Notes: generated from the sequence alone by a model not told the origin. Numbered from the stretch's first letter, positions 28,662-37,605 are shown. The stretch is DNA of 64,000 nt from Hyphomicrobium_A sp963776675 (GCA_963776675.1 CAVZNR010000026.1:1-64000), one strand, 5' to 3'. Numbers and translations are program-made.

Positions 28662-29552
28662 ATGTTCACTGGGTCCTTCACGGCACTGATTACGCCTTTT
28701 CGTGGCGGCGCGCTCGACGAGCCCGCTTTTCGCCGCCTCGTAGAGTGGCAAATCAGCGAGGGCACGCACGGGCTCGTGCCGGTCGGCACGACGGGCGAGA
28801 GTCCCACGCTGTCGCACGACGAGCATAAGCGCATCGTGGAGCTGACGGTCGAGATCGCCAATAAGCGGGTGCCCGTCATCGCCGGAGCCGGCTCCAACGC
28901 CACGAGCGAGGCCGTGGACTTTACGCGCCATGCCGCCAAGGTGGGTGCGAGCGCGGTTCTGGTCGTCACCCCCTATTACAACAAGCCGACGCAGGAGGGG
29001 CTCTATCGCCACTTCAAGGCGGTCAACGACGCCGCCGACATTCCCATCATCATCTACAACATTCCGGGCCGCTCGGTCGTGGACATGTCGGTCGAGACCA
29101 TGGTCCGCTGCTTTGCCCTCAAGAACGTCGTCGGCGTCAAGGACGCGACTGCCAATCTTGCGCGCGCTTCCCAGCAGCGCGCCGCCATGGGGCCGCAGTT
29201 CAATATGCTGTCGGGAGAGGACGCCACCGCGCTCGGCTTCATGGCACACGGCGGTCAAGGCTGCATCTCGGTCAGCTCGAACGTGGCGCCGCGCCTGTGC
29301 GCGGACTTTCAGAACGCCTGCCTCAAGGGGGACTTCAAGGCGGCGCTCGCCTTGCAAGACCGGCTAATGCCGCTGCACGACGCGCTCTTCTGCGAGGCGA
29401 ACCCGGGCCCGGTTAAGTACGCTGCATCAAGGCTGGGGCTGTGCGAGGCGGAGACGCGCCTGCCTCTCGTGCCCATCTCGGAGGCGTCCAAGAAGATCGT
29501 CGATGCGGCGTTGGCGAGCATGGGCCTCATTCCGGCCAAGGCGGCCGAGTAG
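28662..29552 (+). CDS. dapA: 4-hydroxy-tetrahydrodipicolinate synthase
   Basis: The 296-residue enzyme condenses pyruvate with aspartate semialdehyde on the lysine/diaminopimelate pathway. Key features are VGTTGE (Thr43, Thr44), PYYNKPTQEG, Tyr132, and the Schiff-base Lys160 in VVGVKDATANL. ATG 28662 gives the canonical N-terminus MFTGSFTALITPF. Two further ATGs just upstream would add only three or four residues. smpB follows by 34 bases, a common pairing. Confidence 0.96.
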   Translation: MFTGSFTALITPFRGGALDEPAFRRLVEWQISEGTHGLVPVGTTGESPTLSHDEHKRIVELTVEIANKRVPVIAGAGSNATSEAVDFTRHAAKVGASAVLVVTPYYNKPTQEGLYRHFKAVNDAADIPIIIYNIPGRSVVDMSVETMVRCFALKNVVGVKDATANLARASQQRAAMGPQFNMLSGEDATALGFMAHGGQGCISVSSNVAPRLCADFQNACLKGDFKAALALQDRLMPLHDALFCEANPGPVKYAASRLGLCEAETRLPLVPISEASKKIVDAALASMGLIPAKAAE

Positions 29553-29586
29553 CCCCCGCTGAGCGATCGAATAGGAGCGTCAGGCC

Positions 29587-30063
29587 ATGGCGGCCAAAAA
29601 GGATGATGGCCGCCGTCTCATTTCCGAGAACCGGAAGGCCCGCCACGAGTACTTCATCAGCGACAGCCTCGAGGCCGGCCTGCAGTTGACGGGCACGGAG
29701 GTGAAGGCGTTGCGCAGAGGACAGGCCAACATCGCGGAAAGCTATGCCTCGACCGAGGAGGGCGGCCTATGGCTGATCAACGCCTACATTCCCGAGTATC
29801 AGGGCGCGGGGCGCTTCTTCCAGCACGAGCCGCGCCGCAAGCGCCGGCTGCTCCTGCACAAGAAGGAGCTCCATAAGCTCGCCATCGCGGTCGAGCGCCA
29901 AGGCATGACGCTCATCCCGCTCGAGCTCTATTTCAATGCGCGCGGCATCGCCAAGCTGAAGCTGGCGCTCGCCGAGGGCAAGAAGCTGCACGACAAGCGC
30001 GAGACGGCCAAGAAGCGCGACTGGGACCGCGAGAAGGCGCGCATATTGCGGGACAAGGGCTAA
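29587..30063 (+). CDS. smpB: SsrA-binding protein (trans-translation)
   Basis: The 158-residue protein has the SmpB signature. RRLISENRKARHEYFISDS is followed by LEAGLQLTGTEVKALRRGQA, and the basic C-terminal tail is KRETAKKRDWDREKARILRD. SmpB delivers tmRNA to stalled ribosomes. Its stop overlaps the start of the peroxiredoxin-like gene in TAATG at 30061. Confidence 0.97.
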   Translation: MAAKKDDGRRLISENRKARHEYFISDSLEAGLQLTGTEVKALRRGQANIAESYASTEEGGLWLINAYIPEYQGAGRFFQHEPRRKRRLLLHKKELHKLAIAVERQGMTLIPLELYFNARGIAKLKLALAEGKKLHDKRETAKKRDWDREKARILRDKG

Positions 30064-30590
30064 TGCTCGGGTCTGAGGTGGCGCACCTGGAGCCAGGCCT
30101 ACAGCTGCCGGATCTGGCGCTTTCCGCCACCCTCGGCGGTCCCGTCAACTTGGGTGCTCAGCCCGGCGGGGCGATCGTATACGTCTATCCCTGGACAGGG
30201 CGACCTGGGCTGCCGGATCCGCCGGGCTGGGACGATATCCCAGGCGCGCACGGCTCGACTCCCGAGACGATAGGCTTTCGCGACAACTATCCCAGGTTTC
30301 GCGGCATTCATTTCGAGGTTTATGGCCTCAGCACGCAATCGGGTGCGCATCAACGCGAGCTGTGCGATCGGCTCGGCGTTCCCTTTGCCATTCTGAGCGA
30401 TGCGGACTTCGCCTTTCAGAGGGCGCTCAAGCTGCCTACGTTCGATGCAGGCGGAACGCTCTTTCTCACGCGGCTGACGCTGGTCGTGGAGGACGGCATG
30501 CTGCGCCACATCTTCTATCCGGTGCCCGAGCCGGAGACGCACGCCGAGGCCGTGCTCGCATGGCTGGCGGCAAACGGCGTCGCCCGTTAG
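30063..30590 (+). CDS. Peroxiredoxin-like protein lacking the active-site cysteines
   Basis: The 175-residue protein keeps the frame of an AhpC/BCP-like peroxiredoxin: VYVYPWTGRPGLPDPPGWDD, then IPGAHGSTPETIGFRD, YGLSTQ and LPFAILSDAD-like VPFAILSDAD. The position normally held by the peroxidatic Cys (in G-x-x-G-C-T-P) is Ser65. The second Cys position, five residues later, is Ile70. The only Cys is Cys101 in RELCDRL. Thiol peroxidase chemistry at the usual site is therefore not possible. The gene overlaps smpB by one base, so expression is probably coupled. Confidence 0.85.
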   Translation: MLGSEVAHLEPGLQLPDLALSATLGGPVNLGAQPGGAIVYVYPWTGRPGLPDPPGWDDIPGAHGSTPETIGFRDNYPRFRGIHFEVYGLSTQSGAHQRELCDRLGVPFAILSDADFAFQRALKLPTFDAGGTLFLTRLTLVVEDGMLRHIFYPVPEPETHAEAVLAWLAANGVAR

Positions 30591-30994
30591 AGCACGTCGC
30601 TTTCGATGTCGTCGACGGAGAAACCCATTTTCTCGAGCCCTTCCTCGAGATAGTCGGCCAGCAGTGGCATGCCGAGCAGATACGTGGCGGTGGCGTTGAT
30701 GCGCTCGGCACGCGCCGTCTCGACGGCTTCTGCGAATTCCTCCTTCTCGAAGGTCCCGCGTCCGATCCACGCGAGCGCCACCAGGTCGGCCTGCTCGTCG
30801 TAGTTGAGTCCGTCGATGAAGCCGGCGATTTCGTTGCGCGTCGGATCGTTGGCGAAATCCTCGAGGATGGCGGTCGGATCCTCCTCGGCGTCGCCTTCTT
30901 CGGGTGTGTCGTTCCAGGCGCCGACCTTCGCGCCATACTCACGCGCCTTGATGATGACGTGGGCCACCTTTTCAGGGGCGATATCGATCGACAT
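30587..30994 (-). CDS. DUF3775-family protein
   Basis: From ATG 30994 the acidic protein has 135 residues. It contains the DUF3775 pattern: DIAPEKVAHVIIKAREY, ANDPTRNEIAGFIDGLNYDE, LVALAWIGRG, and the C-terminal YLLGMPLLADYLEEGLEKMG. Function is unknown. A start three codons earlier (31003) is possible but has its ribosome site adjacent to the ATG. Its stop overlaps the stop of the peroxiredoxin-like gene (TTAG). Confidence 0.8.
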   Translation of the reverse strand: MSIDIAPEKVAHVIIKAREYGAKVGAWNDTPEEGDAEEDPTAILEDFANDPTRNEIAGFIDGLNYDEQADLVALAWIGRGTFEKEEFAEAVETARAERINATATYLLGMPLLADYLEEGLEKMGFSVDDIESDVL

Positions 30995-31115
30995 GGCGAT
31001 CATCTCTCCAGGCTTATGGACGGATGAAAACTAGCCCGTGCTCCTCACCGAGACTTTAAGGTCCCATAGCACTGGGTAAAGTAAGGCGGAAGAGCAGGAG
31101 CGGCGACGCGTGTAT

Positions 31116-31847
31116 TCAGGCCTTGGCGCGACCCGGGCTGAGGCCGCGTCCGGACGGCGTCGCGAGAGCCGGTTCGCCCGCGGCCAGCAGCTCGCGTATG
31201 TCAGCGAAGACATCGTGGAACATGTCCGGCGTCAGCCGCCGCGTGTTGGTGTTGTAGCGCGAGCAGTGGAAGCTGTCGAAAAAGGCTATGTCACCTGGCA
31301 GCGCATGGCGCTTGCCGTGGCCGAACGAAAATTGAGACTTGCGGCAACCGAAGGCGCCAAGCGTGCTGTCGTGAGCGATGCGCCCCAGGGCGAGGATCGC
31401 GACCAGGTTGGGCAGCGTTGCGATGCGCGCCTTGAGGAACGGCTGGCAGGTTGCGATCTCGGCAGGTGTCGGCTTGTTCTCGGGCGGCACACAACGAACG
31501 GCGTTGGTGATCATGCAGTCGACCAGCACGAGGCCGTCGTCGGGGCGCGCGTCGTAGTGGCCCTTGGCAAACCCGAAGTGCAAAAGCGTCGCGTAGAGCA
31601 GATCGCCGGCATAGTCACCGGTGAACGGCCGACCCGTTCGATTGGCGCCATTGAGACCCGGCGCCAGCCCGACAATAAGCAAGCGGGCATTCGCGGAACC
31701 GAATGAGGGCACGGCTCCGTTAAACCAATAGGGCTCTCTTTCCTGATTGGCACCGCGAAAGCCGACGAGCCGCGGGCACAGAGTGCACAACGGGGGCGGC
31801 TCGGGAACGGCGGCTGCTGCAGGTTCTAGGCCGAGTTCGGCGCCCAT
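31116..31847 (-). CDS. Uracil-DNA glycosylase, family 5 (UDGb) type
   Basis: The 243-residue protein has four cysteines placed for a [4Fe-4S] cluster (21, 24, 119, 134). Motif A is GLAPGLNGANRTGRPFTGD at 60-78, and the C-terminal motif is HCSRYNT at 194-200. Family 5 enzymes have GLAPG-x-x-GANRTGRPFTGD and a His-Ser-Arg motif, unlike family 4. They remove uracil and other deaminated bases, starting base excision repair. It lies alone on the minus strand. Confidence 0.88.
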   Translation of the reverse strand: MGAELGLEPAAAAVPEPPPLCTLCPRLVGFRGANQEREPYWFNGAVPSFGSANARLLIVGLAPGLNGANRTGRPFTGDYAGDLLYATLLHFGFAKGHYDARPDDGLVLVDCMITNAVRCVPPENKPTPAEIATCQPFLKARIATLPNLVAILALGRIAHDSTLGAFGCRKSQFSFGHGKRHALPGDIAFFDSFHCSRYNTNTRRLTPDMFHDVFADIRELLAAGEPALATPSGRGLSPGRAKA

Positions 31848-31874
31848 GTCGGCAAGGCCCTATGAGACGGCGCC

Positions 31875-32498
31875 TCAGACCTCCTCGGGAAGGTCGTCGG
31901 TATCCGAATCGCGCGACGCATAGCTGTGGCTGCGGCCATAGGAGCGCGCCTCGCGTACGGGACGCGTTGCCGGGTCGCGGCAGATCTGCTGCTCCAAGTC
32001 GGCCAGATCGATGAATTGATCGGCTTGGCGGCGCAACTCGTCGGCGACCATCGGCGGCTGCGTCTGCAGCGTCGAGACCACGCTGACGCGCTTGCCGACC
32101 TGCTGCAGCGCGCCCACGAGGCTGCGGAAATCGCCGTCGCCCGAAAACAGAACGATATGGTCGAGCGCATCGGCGAGCCGCATGGCATCGACCGCCAGCT
32201 CGATGTCCATGTTGCCTTTGACCTTGCGGCGACCGGAGGCATCGGTGAATTCCTTGGTCGGCTTGGTCACCATGCTGAAGCCGTTGTAGTCGAGCCAGTC
32301 AATCAGTGGACGAATGGACGAGTACTCTTGGTCTTCGGCAAGCGCGGTGTAGTAAAGCGCGCGCACGAGCACACCCTTCTGACGAAACAGGGTCAGAAGC
32401 CGTTTGTAATCGATGTCGAACCCTAGGGATTTGGCCGTCGCGTAGAGATTGGCCCCGTCGATGAAAAGGGCAATCCGCTCATTCTGATAGAAATGCAT
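31875..32498 (-). CDS. NYN-domain (LabA/DUF88) putative ribonuclease
   Basis: The 207-residue protein begins with an NYN/PIN-like domain. ALFIDGANLYATAKSLGFDI carries the first acidic residue, IRPLIDWLDYNGF follows, and HIVLFSGDGDFRSLVGALQQ holds the acidic pair. NYN domains are metal-dependent nucleases, many acting on RNA. The C-terminus (after about 165) is Arg/Ser-rich and low-complexity. It is divergent from rpoZ across a 432-base gap. Confidence 0.88.
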   Translation of the reverse strand: MHFYQNERIALFIDGANLYATAKSLGFDIDYKRLLTLFRQKGVLVRALYYTALAEDQEYSSIRPLIDWLDYNGFSMVTKPTKEFTDASGRRKVKGNMDIELAVDAMRLADALDHIVLFSGDGDFRSLVGALQQVGKRVSVVSTLQTQPPMVADELRRQADQFIDLADLEQQICRDPATRPVREARSYGRSHSYASRDSDTDDLPEEV

Positions 32499-32930
32499 TT
32501 CGTTACCTTTCGTGCCGCGGACCGGGGCGAGCTGTGGCCGAGTAGTCGTTAAGAGGCCCTAACGGAACTCGCAATCGAAATCCGTCGCCGGGGTGCTAGG
32601 ATTGTGTGCCACCAAAACTCATAGCAAGACATTGTACTCTCGGGCAATTTTGCGACAATTCGAAGCAGATAACCTGTGGGAAAGACCAAGCTCTACTCAC
32701 AGATGGTGCCAACATTAGGTCCAAAACAATGCTCCTCCTCTTCTTGAGGATTAGTTCCTATATGGTGCTGGCGGGGCCCGGGTAGAAGTGGCACCCAGCC
32801 TAAACTCCACTAGACTTGATTCGGTCGCTGTTTCATGCGACTAGAAAACACATAGGCCGCGCTGCTTCGGGGAATCCGGCGGCGGTCATATTCTCCCAAG
32901 CGAACCCGGCGGCAAGAGAGGTGCTCGATC
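32499..32930. other. 432-base intergenic region between NYN gene and rpoZ
   Basis: No gene was found. The middle part (about 32620-32760) is clearly more AT-rich than the surroundings (for example GGGCAATTTTGCGACAATTC). A short pairing, GGTGC near 32764 with GCACC near 32791, is weak. The region must hold the promoters of two divergent genes and could hide a small RNA. I see no known RNA family. Confidence 0.4.
32816..32844 (+). promoter_or_regulatory. Weak candidate promoter upstream of rpoZ
   Basis: TTGATT (32816-32821) and GACTAG (32839-32844) are separated by 17 bases and lie 87 bases upstream of rpoZ. The -10 element is poor, so confidence is low. Confidence 0.25.
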
Positions 32931-33392
32931 ATGGCACGCGTAACAGTTGAAGATTGCGTGGACAAGGTCCCGAACCGCTTCGAGCTGGTTCTGTTGGCGG
33001 CCCATCGCGCCCGTGCCATCGCCGACGGCGGCGCGATCACGGTCCCGGTCAACGACGACAAGAACCCCGTGGTAGCGTTGCGCGAGATTGCCGACCGCAC
33101 CATCCCGCCCGAGGACATGCGCGAGGCGCTGATCCATTCTATCCAGAAGAACGTCGAGGTCGACGAGCCGGAGGCAGTTGCTGCACCGCTTATGCCGCCG
33201 GAGCGCCGTGCGCCCGTGCTTGGCCGCGACGACCAGTCGAGCGATACCGTGGTCGACGTCATGACCGAGGAGCAGCTCCTGCGCGGCCTCGAGAGCATGA
33301 CGCCGTCCGAGCCGTCGGCCAACGGCGGCCCGAACGGTTTGCGCGAGCGCGATCGCGATCGTGATCGCGGTGACCGGGATCGCGGACGGTAA
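32931..33392 (+). CDS. rpoZ: RNA polymerase omega subunit with charged repeat tail
   Basis: The 153-residue protein starts MARVTVEDCVDKVPNRFELV and continues LLAAHRARAIADGG and NPVVALREIAD, diagnostic of omega. Omega stabilises beta-prime in the polymerase and takes part in the ppGpp response. The first 90 residues match the family. A long extension ends in an Arg/Asp low-complexity tail (RERDRDRDRGDRDRGR) encoded by GATCGC-type hexamer repeats near 33345-33391. It precedes rel, the usual order. Confidence 0.96.
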   Translation: MARVTVEDCVDKVPNRFELVLLAAHRARAIADGGAITVPVNDDKNPVVALREIADRTIPPEDMREALIHSIQKNVEVDEPEAVAAPLMPPERRAPVLGRDDQSSDTVVDVMTEEQLLRGLESMTPSEPSANGGPNGLRERDRDRDRGDRDRGR

Positions 33393-33488
33393 GCGAAGCC
33401 CCGGCGTCATTTTCGGCGCCGGAGGAGGCTGACGGGGCCGGGAGCCCAACGGCCGCCGACAGTGCTCGCCCCGGGAGCGCGGCGGACC

Positions 33489-35726
33489 ATGATGCGGCAA
33501 TACGAGCTCGTCGAGCGCGTTCTCAGCTATGATCCCAAGGCGGATGAGGCCCTCCTCAACCGGGCCTACGTCTATGCCATGAAGGCGCACGGCAGTCAGC
33601 GGCGCGCGTCCGGCGACCCGTATTTCTCCCATCCCCTCGAAGTCGCTGCCATCCTCACCGATCTGAAGCTCGACGATGCGACCGTCGTCACGGCGCTCCT
33701 GCACGATGTCATCGAGGACACGCCGATCACCCGGGCGGAGATCGACCAGCTGTTCGGGCCCGAGATCGGCAAGCTCGTCGACGGACTGACCAAGATTCGC
33801 CGCCTCGACCTCGTCTCCAAAAAGGCGGAGCAGGCCGAGAATTTCCGCAAGCTCCTGGTCGCCATCTCCAGCGACATTCGCGTGCTGCTCGTCAAGCTGG
33901 CCGACCGGCTGCACAACATGCGCACGCTGGAGCACATGAAACCCGAGACGCGCAAGCGCATCTCGGAGGAGACGATCGACATCTATGCGCCGTTGGCCGG
34001 GCGCATGGGCATGGAGGCGATGCGCGAGGAGTTGGAGGACCACGCCTTCCGCTGGCTCCACCCCGAGGCCTATGCGGCGGTGGCCGCCAAACTGGCCGAG
34101 CTCAGGAAATCGAACGAAGGGCTGGTTGAGGAGATTCGCGCGGCACTCGCCGCCAAGGTCGCCGAGGTCGGAATTAATACGGAGGTCTCCGGCCGCGAGA
34201 AGAAGGCCTACGCAATCTGGCGCAAGATGGCCAACAAGCAGATCAGCCTGGAGCAGCTCTCCGACATCTACGCCTTTCGCGTCATCGTCGATTCCATCGA
34301 CGACTGCTACCGCGTGCTCGGCGTGGCGCACACCACCTGGCGCACGGTGCCCGGACGCTTCAAGGACTACATCTCCACGCCCAAGCAGAACAACTACCAG
34401 TCGATCCACACCACCGTCGTCGGTCCGCGTCACCAGCGCGTCGAGCTGCAAATTCGGACACGTGCCATGCACGACATCGCCGAGTATGGCGTGGCTGCAC
34501 ACGCCCTCTACAAGGATGCGGCGCAGATCAACGGCCAGGGTGCGCCCAAGACGATGGTGGCGTTGCAGAAGGACTCAGGCCCCTACGTTTGGCTGCGTCG
34601 GCTGGTGGAGACGCTGCTGGAGGGCTCGAACCCGGAGGAGTTTCTCGAGCACACCAAGCTTGAGCTGTTCCAGGACCAGGTCTTCTGTTTTACGCCGAAG
34701 GGTCGGCTCATTGCGCTGCCGCACGGCGCCACGCCGCTAGATTTCGCCTATGCCGTCCACACCGACGTCGGTAACGGCGCCATCGGCGCCTTCGTCAACG
34801 GCCGTCATGTGCCAATCGACACGCAATTGCGCAACGGCGACGAGGTCGAGATCGAGACGGCCAAGAACCACTCCCCGCCGCCCGCCTGGGAAAATCTGGT
34901 CGTCACCGGGCGCGCGCGCTCGGCCATCCGCAGGGCGGCGCGCGATGCCGTGCGCAAGCAGTACCGTGAGCTGGGCCGCCGGCTGATCGCGGCGCGCTTC
35001 GAGCAGCTCGGCGAGGAGTTCGAGGACGAGGCGCTCAAGAAGGCGCTGCCGCGGCTGGGGCAGAAGTCGCTGGAGGACGCGCTGGCCGCGGTGGGCCGCA
35101 ACGAGCTTTCGATCGAGGACGTCTCGCGTGCCATTATCCCGGAGGCGACCGAGCGCGAGCCCGAAGCCAAGACCTCCTACAAGCGCACGCGCCGCTTTGG
35201 TCGCGCGCGGGGGCAGGACGGCTGGTTCAATATCGACCGCGTCATGAGCCTCAAGTTCCGCGCCGACCAGGAACCGCGCGGAAGCGGGCTGGCGATCCGT
35301 GGTGTCAAGGACGACCTGCCCGTCAGCTTCGAGTCCGGCGGAGCGGTTCCGGGCGACCGTATCGTGGGCGTGCTGATCCCGGGGGAGGGGATTCGCATCT
35401 TCCAGATCCATTCTCCGCGTCTCCAGGAGTTCGAGCACGAGGGCTGGATCGACGTCACCTGGGATATCGACCCCGACACGCCGCAGCGTTTTCCGGCACG
35501 CATCAGCGTCACGGCGCTCAACGAGCCGGGCACGCTCGCCCAGATCGCAAAGGTGATTGGCGAGGGGGGCGGGAACATCGATAATGTGCGTATGGTGCGC
35601 AGAGCCTCGGATTTTACTGAAATGCGCATCGAGCTTGAGGTTCTGGATCTGGTGCATCTAAACCACATCATCGCCGGACTTCGTGAGAAAGCCGTCGTGA
35701 ACAAGGTTGAGCGCGTATTCGATTGA
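33489..35726 (+). CDS. rel: Bifunctional (p)ppGpp synthetase/hydrolase (Rel/SpoT)
   Basis: The 745-residue protein has an HD hydrolase domain with the intact metal set (His48, and His72-Asp73 in LLHDVIEDT). The synthetase domain has GREKKAYAIWRKM and YISTPKQNNYQSIHT. A TGS domain has CFTPKGRLIALPHGATPLDF, and a C-terminal ACT domain starts near RISVTALNEPGTLAQ. It makes and degrades the stringent-response alarmone. Both activities look preserved. ATG at 33489 or 33492 gives the standard MRQYELVERV N-terminus. Confidence 0.97.
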   Translation: MMRQYELVERVLSYDPKADEALLNRAYVYAMKAHGSQRRASGDPYFSHPLEVAAILTDLKLDDATVVTALLHDVIEDTPITRAEIDQLFGPEIGKLVDGLTKIRRLDLVSKKAEQAENFRKLLVAISSDIRVLLVKLADRLHNMRTLEHMKPETRKRISEETIDIYAPLAGRMGMEAMREELEDHAFRWLHPEAYAAVAAKLAELRKSNEGLVEEIRAALAAKVAEVGINTEVSGREKKAYAIWRKMANKQISLEQLSDIYAFRVIVDSIDDCYRVLGVAHTTWRTVPGRFKDYISTPKQNNYQSIHTTVVGPRHQRVELQIRTRAMHDIAEYGVAAHALYKDAAQINGQGAPKTMVALQKDSGPYVWLRRLVETLLEGSNPEEFLEHTKLELFQDQVFCFTPKGRLIALPHGATPLDFAYAVHTDVGNGAIGAFVNGRHVPIDTQLRNGDEVEIETAKNHSPPPAWENLVVTGRARSAIRRAARDAVRKQYRELGRRLIAARFEQLGEEFEDEALKKALPRLGQKSLEDALAAVGRNELSIEDVSRAIIPEATEREPEAKTSYKRTRRFGRARGQDGWFNIDRVMSLKFRADQEPRGSGLAIRGVKDDLPVSFESGGAVPGDRIVGVLIPGEGIRIFQIHSPRLQEFEHEGWIDVTWDIDPDTPQRFPARISVTALNEPGTLAQIAKVIGEGGGNIDNVRMVRRASDFTEMRIELEVLDLVHLNHIIAGLREKAVVNKVERVFD

Positions 35727-35791
35727 TAAGAGAATCGTCGATAGGCTCGGCGGGAGCCCATGGGGTTTGGTCGCGATCGGAGTTCTCGAGC

Positions 35792-36373
35792 ATGTCGCCT
35801 GGAGGTTCTTCCTCTTTCCCGCCGCCCCGCCGGAGGCGCGCTGCGCCAGAATCCTGGCGCAGATCCATGCAGAGTGTGCGGGTCGTCACGCGGCGGCTCA
35901 TGAGGCTTCGGGCAACCCCTCATGAGATCGCGTTGGGCTGTGCGGCTGGCGCCTTCGTCTCCATCACCCCGCTGCTCGGCGTGCAGACGCTGATCGCAAT
36001 TTTGCTGGCGACGCTGCTGCGTGCTTCCGTTCCCGCCGCGGTCCTCGGAACCTTCGTCGGCAATCCCTTGAGCTGGCCCTTCATCTGGGCGTCGACCTAC
36101 GCCATGGGGCTACAGATCGTCGGCTTCGACGGTGTCTTCGACCCGGCGGCGTTTCAAAAGAACTTTCTGGTGCTGTGGGCGGCCGTCCTGGAGCGTTCGC
36201 CGCATATTCTCGACGCTACGACCGCATTGCTGTGGCCGCTGGTGTGGCCGATGCTGGCCGGCAGCATACCGCTCGGATTGCTCGTCGGTTCGGTTGTCTA
36301 CTATATTTCCAGAAATCTCGTTCGCGCGTGGCGCTTCCGTCGTATGACTCACGTGTCCGCCGCCACCGAGTAA
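35792..36373 (+). CDS. DUF2062-family membrane protein
   Basis: The chosen ATG 35792 lies 10 bases after GGAG and gives 193 residues. The core has LRATPHEIALGCAAGAFVSI, TPLLGVQTLIA and GNPLSWPFIWASTYAMG. Two or more membrane helices and a Gly/Pro/aromatic centre are typical of DUF2062, of unknown function. It lies between rel and pdxJ as in many alphaproteobacteria. An earlier in-frame ATG at 35723 overlaps the rel stop and would add a Ser/Arg-rich stretch. The N-terminus is uncertain. Confidence 0.8.
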   Translation: MSPGGSSSFPPPRRRRAAPESWRRSMQSVRVVTRRLMRLRATPHEIALGCAAGAFVSITPLLGVQTLIAILLATLLRASVPAAVLGTFVGNPLSWPFIWASTYAMGLQIVGFDGVFDPAAFQKNFLVLWAAVLERSPHILDATTALLWPLVWPMLAGSIPLGLLVGSVVYYISRNLVRAWRFRRMTHVSAATE

Positions 36374-36397
36374 CCTCGGGTTTCGACTGTTCCTGGC

Positions 36398-37192
36398 ATG
36401 CCGCAATCGCTCAAGGCTCCGTATCTCCGTCTGGGTGTCAACATTGACCACGTTGCCACCATTCGCAATGCGCGCGGCGGGCGTCATCCCGATCCGCTGC
36501 GCGCTGCGCATCTCGCCGTCGAGGCTGGTGCCGACGGGATCACGGCGCACTTGCGTGAGGACCGACGTCACATCTCGGATGAGGACATCGCACGCCTCAA
36601 GAGCGAGCTGACGCGCCCGCTCAATCTGGAGATGGCCGCCACCGAGGAAATGTTCGACATCGCTCTGCGGCATACGCCCAACGCCTGCTGCCTTGTGCCG
36701 GAGCATCGCGAGGAGCGTACGACGGAGGGCGGTCTCGATGTCACGGCCGGCGGGGATCGTCTGTTTCGCGTCGTAAGCGATCTCAAAGCGGCGGGTATCC
36801 GCGTCTCGCTCTTCATTGAGCCGGAGCCGTCGGTCATCCAGGCCTCGAGCCGCGTCGGCGCCGACATCGTGGAGCTGCACACGGGCGCCTACTGCGAGAA
36901 AGCGCTCGAAGGCGACGCGAGCGGGCTTGCCCGTGAGCTCGATCGCCTCGCCGTTGCGGCCCGTATCGCCGCCGGCGAAGGGCTCGAGGTGCACGCCGGG
37001 CACGGTCTGACCTTCGACACGGTCGCAGGCGTCGCCCGCCTGCCGCAAGTCGTGGAGCTCAACATTGGGCACTTTCTCATCGGGGAGGCGATTTTCGACG
37101 GGTTGGCGAGCGCCGTGCAGCGCATGCGGGCGCTGATGGACGAGGCGCGCAGCCAGCCTGCCTCCGCGGGCGAGCGCGTGGGGCCGGCGTGA
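36398..37192 (+). CDS. pdxJ: Pyridoxine 5'-phosphate synthase
   Basis: The 264-residue enzyme closes the pyridoxine ring from 1-deoxyxylulose 5-phosphate and 3-amino-2-oxopropyl phosphate. Motifs are LGVNIDHVATIRNARGG, ADGITAHLREDRRHI, LVPEHREERTTEGGLDV and HAGHGLTFDTV. Length is normal. The last bases overlap the GTG start of acpS (GTGA at 37189), so translation is coupled. Confidence 0.97.
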   Translation: MPQSLKAPYLRLGVNIDHVATIRNARGGRHPDPLRAAHLAVEAGADGITAHLREDRRHISDEDIARLKSELTRPLNLEMAATEEMFDIALRHTPNACCLVPEHREERTTEGGLDVTAGGDRLFRVVSDLKAAGIRVSLFIEPEPSVIQASSRVGADIVELHTGAYCEKALEGDASGLARELDRLAVAARIAAGEGLEVHAGHGLTFDTVAGVARLPQVVELNIGHFLIGEAIFDGLASAVQRMRALMDEARSQPASAGERVGPA

Positions 37193-37605
37193 TCCTCGGC
37201 ATCGGCAACGATCTCATCGACATCCGGCGCATCGAGCGCACGCTGGAGCGCTTTGGCGACCGCTTCATAGAGCGGGTGTTCACCGAGACCGAGCGCCGGA
37301 AATCGGAGGCCCGCGCCCAGCGCGCCGCCTCCTATGCCAAGCGATTTGCCGCCAAGGAGGCGTGTGCCAAGGCCCTGGGAACAGGGCTGCGGCGCGGCGT
37401 CTATTGGCGCGACATGGGGGTGGTCAACATGCACTCGGGGCGCCCCACGCTGCATCTGACCGGCGGGGCCGCGCGCACACTTGCGGAAATGACACCCGAC
37501 GGCTTCGAAGCGCGCATCGATTTGACTTTGACCGATGATTTCCCTCTTGCTGCCGCGATTGTGATTATTTCCTGCCTGCAAGATAAGGCCGACCGCCGCG
37601 CATAA
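37189..37605 (+). CDS. acpS: Holo-[acyl-carrier-protein] synthase
   Basis: The 138-residue enzyme transfers phosphopantetheine to ACP. The magnesium-binding Asp8 is in GIGNDLIDI and Glu57 in RFAAKEACAKALG. HLTGGAARTLAE and the C-terminal LTLTDDFPLAAAIVII are also typical. Start is GTG overlapping the pdxJ stop. It belongs to the rel-to-recO cluster. Confidence 0.96.
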   Translation: MILGIGNDLIDIRRIERTLERFGDRFIERVFTETERRKSEARAQRAASYAKRFAAKEACAKALGTGLRRGVYWRDMGVVNMHSGRPTLHLTGGAARTLAEMTPDGFEARIDLTLTDDFPLAAAIVIISCLQDKADRRA

